NCBI GenBank assembly: GCA_949840605.1
Contig: CATKXN010000127.1
Coordinates: 1 to 7,871 of the forward strand
From: an uncultured Alistipes sp.
GTDB taxonomy: Bacteria; Bacteroidota; Bacteroidia; Bacteroidales; Rikenellaceae
Length of the DNA: 7,871 nucleotides
Direction of reading: 5' to 3'
A model generated the notes under the pieces. It ran no database searches, was not told the origin of the DNA, and saw nothing but the letters and a program-made list of their open reading frames with translations. Numbering within the stretch: the first letter of the stretch is position 1; each line of letters begins with the position of its first letter. Position numbers and translations under genes: made by a program. This document shows positions 6,054 through 7,871 of the stretch, in pieces.

Positions 6054-7261
6054 GGTCGGGGTTCTTTTTGAATCATGGTGTGCACCGTGACGAAGACGAG
6101 GCTCCACGCCACCAGCGCGAACGAAAAGAGGACGACGAGGAGGTCCGAAAAGCGGAATTCGACCGGATAGCTCTTCGTCAGGAAGCTGTCGGCGGGGATC
6201 TCCACGAGGCCGAAATGCTGCTGGGCGAGGCTCAAGGCCGTGCCGAGCAGCAGGCCGCACGCGCCGCCGAGGGCGCAGATAAGGTACCCCTCGCAGCGGA
6301 AGAGGGCGCGGACGAAGCCGTCGGAGGCGCCGAGGGCGCGCAGCGTCAGCCGCTCGTCGCGTTTTTCGAGGATGAGCATCGAGAGGGCCCCGACGATCGA
6401 GAAGGCGGCATCGACGAGGACCATGAGGGCGATGAAGAAGACGCCCCACTTTTCGTAGCGGACCAGCCGGTAGATCGAAGCCGAACGCTCCTCGCGCGTC
6501 TCGACGCGGAAACGGTCGCCCGCCAGCGCGGCGAGCTGCGGACGGAGGCGTTCGACCGCTTCGGGCGACGACGCGCGCACGAGCAGCGCCGAGGCGCGGT
6601 CCGTGCGGTCGAGCAGCTGCTGCACGGCATGCAGCGGGGCGACGACCGTGCCCGTCTCGGTGTCGTAGTCCGCCTCGAAAAAGCCCCCCACGGGGAGGGT
6701 GCGGAGGGTATAGTTCTCGAAGGGCAGGAGCGACGAGAAGCTGTTGCGCCGCACGGCGTAGAGACGCATCGAGGCTCCGACGTGCGAGCGGATCCCCAGC
6801 TGCGTCGCCAGCGCGCGGCCGACGACCAGCCGCTCCAGGTCGCCGACGCGGAGGGTCGCCTCGCCCGCCGTCACGGCTTCGGCGAAGGGCAGCACCTCGC
6901 CGTAGCGGTCGTCGGCGCCGCGCAGCGTCGCGGTGACGCGGCGGCCGTTCGCTTCGAGCAGGATGCGCTCCTCGAGCACCGCCGTCGCCGCCTCCACGCG
7001 GTCGAGCCGCACGAGGGCCGCCGTGTCGAGCTCGGCGAGGGCGAAGGTGCTCCCCTCGACGGGGGCGATGCGCAGATCGGCATCGAAGAGCGCATTGCTC
7101 CCGCGGATCAGCGCCTCGAAGCCGTTGATGACCGACAGCAGGACGATCATCGCCGCCACGGGAATCGCCACGGCCGCGACGCTCAAGGCCGCGATGCGGT
7201 TGACGACCGAACGCGACTTGGGCGAAAAGAGGTAACGGCGGGCGAAAAAGAGGGTGAGCAT
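6050..7261 (-). CDS. FtsX/MacB-type ABC transporter permease, LolC/LolE-like
   Basis: The 403-residue protein has the four-helix layout of LolC/LolE-type permeases, which help extract lipoproteins from the inner membrane with a LolD-type ATPase. Helix 1 is at about 24-46 (after FARRYLFSPKSRSVVNRIA), a long periplasmic domain spans about 47-270, and three helices follow near 273-297, 325-347 and 373-394. The cytoplasmic loop after helix 2 carries EKRDERLTLRALGASDGFVR (299-318), the FtsX-family coupling signature. The N-terminal ARRYLFSPKS pattern is characteristic of LolC/E-like proteins in Bacteroidetes. No ATPase gene is next to it, so a partner must be encoded elsewhere. It starts 16 bases after the rbfA stop and overlaps the DUF4296-type gene by 4 bases. 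The exact substrate is inferred. Confidence 0.88.
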   Translation of the reverse strand: MLTLFFARRYLFSPKSRSVVNRIAALSVAAVAIPVAAMIVLLSVINGFEALIRGSNALFDADLRIAPVEGSTFALAELDTAALVRLDRVEAATAVLEERILLEANGRRVTATLRGADDRYGEVLPFAEAVTAGEATLRVGDLERLVVGRALATQLGIRSHVGASMRLYAVRRNSFSSLLPFENYTLRTLPVGGFFEADYDTETGTVVAPLHAVQQLLDRTDRASALLVRASSPEAVERLRPQLAALAGDRFRVETREERSASIYRLVRYEKWGVFFIALMVLVDAAFSIVGALSMLILEKRDERLTLRALGASDGFVRALFRCEGYLICALGGACGLLLGTALSLAQQHFGLVEIPADSFLTKSYPVEFRFSDLLVVLFSFALVAWSLVFVTVHTMIQKEPRP

Positions 7262-7277
7262 CGGGCGAAGCGGCGGA

Positions 7278-7619
7278 TCAGTTGCGTTTGAGCGCCTCGT
7301 CGATCTGGTCGATGTACTCGAGCGAATCGTCGAGGAAGAATTGCAGCTCGGGGATGTTCTTCAGCTGGTTGCGGATGCGGCGGCCGAGCTCGCGGCGGAT
7401 GAACCACGTGTTGTCCGCCAGGGTGCGGAGCAGCGCTTCGTGCTGCTCGAAGGGGAAGACGCTGACGTAGATCTTCGCATAGCCGAAATCGGGCGAGACG
7501 CGGACCGTCGTGACCGTCACGAGCAGCCCCCGCACGAGGTGAGCGCCCTCCTTCTGGAAGATGTCGGCGATGTCTTTCTGAATCTGTTTGGCAACCTTCT
7601 GTTGGCGTGTGTTTTCCAT
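7278..7619 (-). CDS. rbfA: 30S ribosome-binding factor RbfA
   Basis: RbfA is a small cytoplasmic KH-like protein that binds the 30S subunit and assists maturation of the 16S rRNA 5' end, important for cold growth. The 113-residue product has the typical length. Recognisable parts are TRQQKVAKQIQKDIADIFQKEG (4-25), the strand VTVTTVRVSPDFGYAKIYVSVFP (34-56) with the conserved VSPD, the helix around WFIRRELGRRIRNQLKNIPEL (72-92), and the end FFLDDSLEYIDQIDEAL (94-110). An upstream in-frame extension of 43 codons is translated from the repeat region and looks non-coding, so the ATG at 7619 is the start. It is the first gene visible in the minus-strand operon, followed 16 bases later by the permease. 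Confidence 0.95.
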   Translation of the reverse strand: MENTRQQKVAKQIQKDIADIFQKEGAHLVRGLLVTVTTVRVSPDFGYAKIYVSVFPFEQHEALLRTLADNTWFIRRELGRRIRNQLKNIPELQFFLDDSLEYIDQIDEALKRN

Positions 7620-7655
7620 GTATGGCTTGTTTTGTTCGTTTTTCGTATGTTGTCG
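7620..7655 (-). promoter_or_regulatory. A-rich leader upstream of rbfA
   Basis: Read on the minus strand, the bases before the rbfA ATG are rich in A (AAAAACGAACAAAAC) in an otherwise very GC-rich setting. This resembles Bacteroidetes leaders that lack a Shine-Dalgarno site and promote initiation by low structure. I find no TAnnTTTG box here, so the promoter is not located; it may lie further upstream inside or beyond repeat array B. Confidence 0.35.
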
Positions 7656-7675
7656 GGGCGCAGGGGGCGGGCTGC

Positions 7676-7847
7676 CTGCGGGCTGCCGACGGCTGCGGCG
7701 TCGAATCGTTCGGCAGCGGACTACGGCCCGCCGCGCTATCGCGCGCATTTCGCATCGGGTCGAAGCCTGCGGAGCGCACGCACGAGCGGACGCGAAATGC
7801 GGGCCTCCGCTGCGAGAGGCTGCGGCCCGCCGATGGCTGCGCCATCG
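7676..7847. repeat. Intergenic array B of double-hairpin repeat units (three units)
   Basis: Three units are anchored at 7676, 7721 and 7820 and match units 1-3 of array A in order. Unit 2 matches array A unit 2 at about 49 of 60 positions by hand alignment, with the same CGCGC / GCGCG hairpin (7732-7745). Unit 3 has the full form: outer stem 7799-7805 with 7824-7830, then hairpin CGATGGC / GCCATCG (7831-7847) with a 3-base loop where array A has 4. Unit 1 has the small hairpin CGACG / CGTCG (7687-7703). The AGCCTGCGGAG linker is at 7764, again 43 bases after its anchor. It lies upstream of rbfA, and the window ends 24 bases beyond it. Confidence 0.75.
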
Positions 7848-7871
7848 AACCGTTCTGACTGCCTTTTCGCC

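Noticed and set aside
5241..6449. Upstream extension of the DUF4296-type gene to 6449
   Set aside because: The extra N-terminal part is an Arg/Pro-rich translation overlapping the permease; the ATG at 6053 begins a perfect lipoprotein signal peptide and forms an ATGA overlap.
6068..7291. Plus-strand open frame of 407 codons opposite the permease
   Set aside because: Antisense shadow of a GC-rich gene; the translation is dominated by Glu, Arg, Ala and Asp with no recognisable fold, while the minus strand encodes a clear FtsX-type permease.
7620..7748. N-terminal extension of rbfA
   Set aside because: It is translated from the repeat array and the A-rich leader; RbfA homologues start at the equivalent of the ATG at 7619.

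Overview
The window looks like a GC-rich member of the Bacteroidales; an Alistipes-type (Rikenellaceae) genome is the best guess. The signs are a DUF4296-type lipoprotein, the rbfA / LolC-E-like permease gene order, short A-rich leaders instead of Shine-Dalgarno sites, and a TATCTTTG box fitting the Bacteroidetes -7 consensus TAnnTTTG. The genus is an inference from composition and gene content, not proof.

Left part (1-2790): a terminator of an unseen upstream gene, then a compact, visibly less GC-rich cassette of three overlapping genes on the + strand. They are a Vsr-type mismatch endonuclease, a C5-cytosine methyltransferase very like M.HpaII, and a HpaII-family restriction endonuclease. 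Together they form a type II restriction-modification (RM) system expected to recognise CCGG. The methyltransferase protects host CCGG sites, the nuclease cuts unmodified DNA, and Vsr repairs the T:G mismatches left when the methylated cytosine deaminates. No controller gene is visible.

Middle (2791-4390): 26 bases after the nuclease stop, the composition jumps to strongly GC-rich and a GH43-family glycosidase lipoprotein begins, ending in a textbook terminator. The cassette therefore sits directly against the glycosidase start, so the glycosidase may be transcribed from the RM cassette or from a promoter inside the nuclease gene.

Intergenic region (4391-4867): no credible gene, but an array of GC-rich double-hairpin units. 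A related array (7676-7847) lies upstream of rbfA. The small hairpins change sequence between units while keeping their base pairing.

Right part (4868-7619, minus strand): a tight operon of rbfA (30S maturation), an FtsX/LolC-E-like permease, a DUF4296-type lipoprotein, and a short protein resembling the small sandwich domain of amidohydrolases without its barrel.

The most interesting signals are the double-hairpin repeat family and the contrast in CCGG frequency: about 27 sites in the 2.7 kb RM cassette against about 11 in the 5.1 kb of more GC-rich flanking DNA (hand counts).
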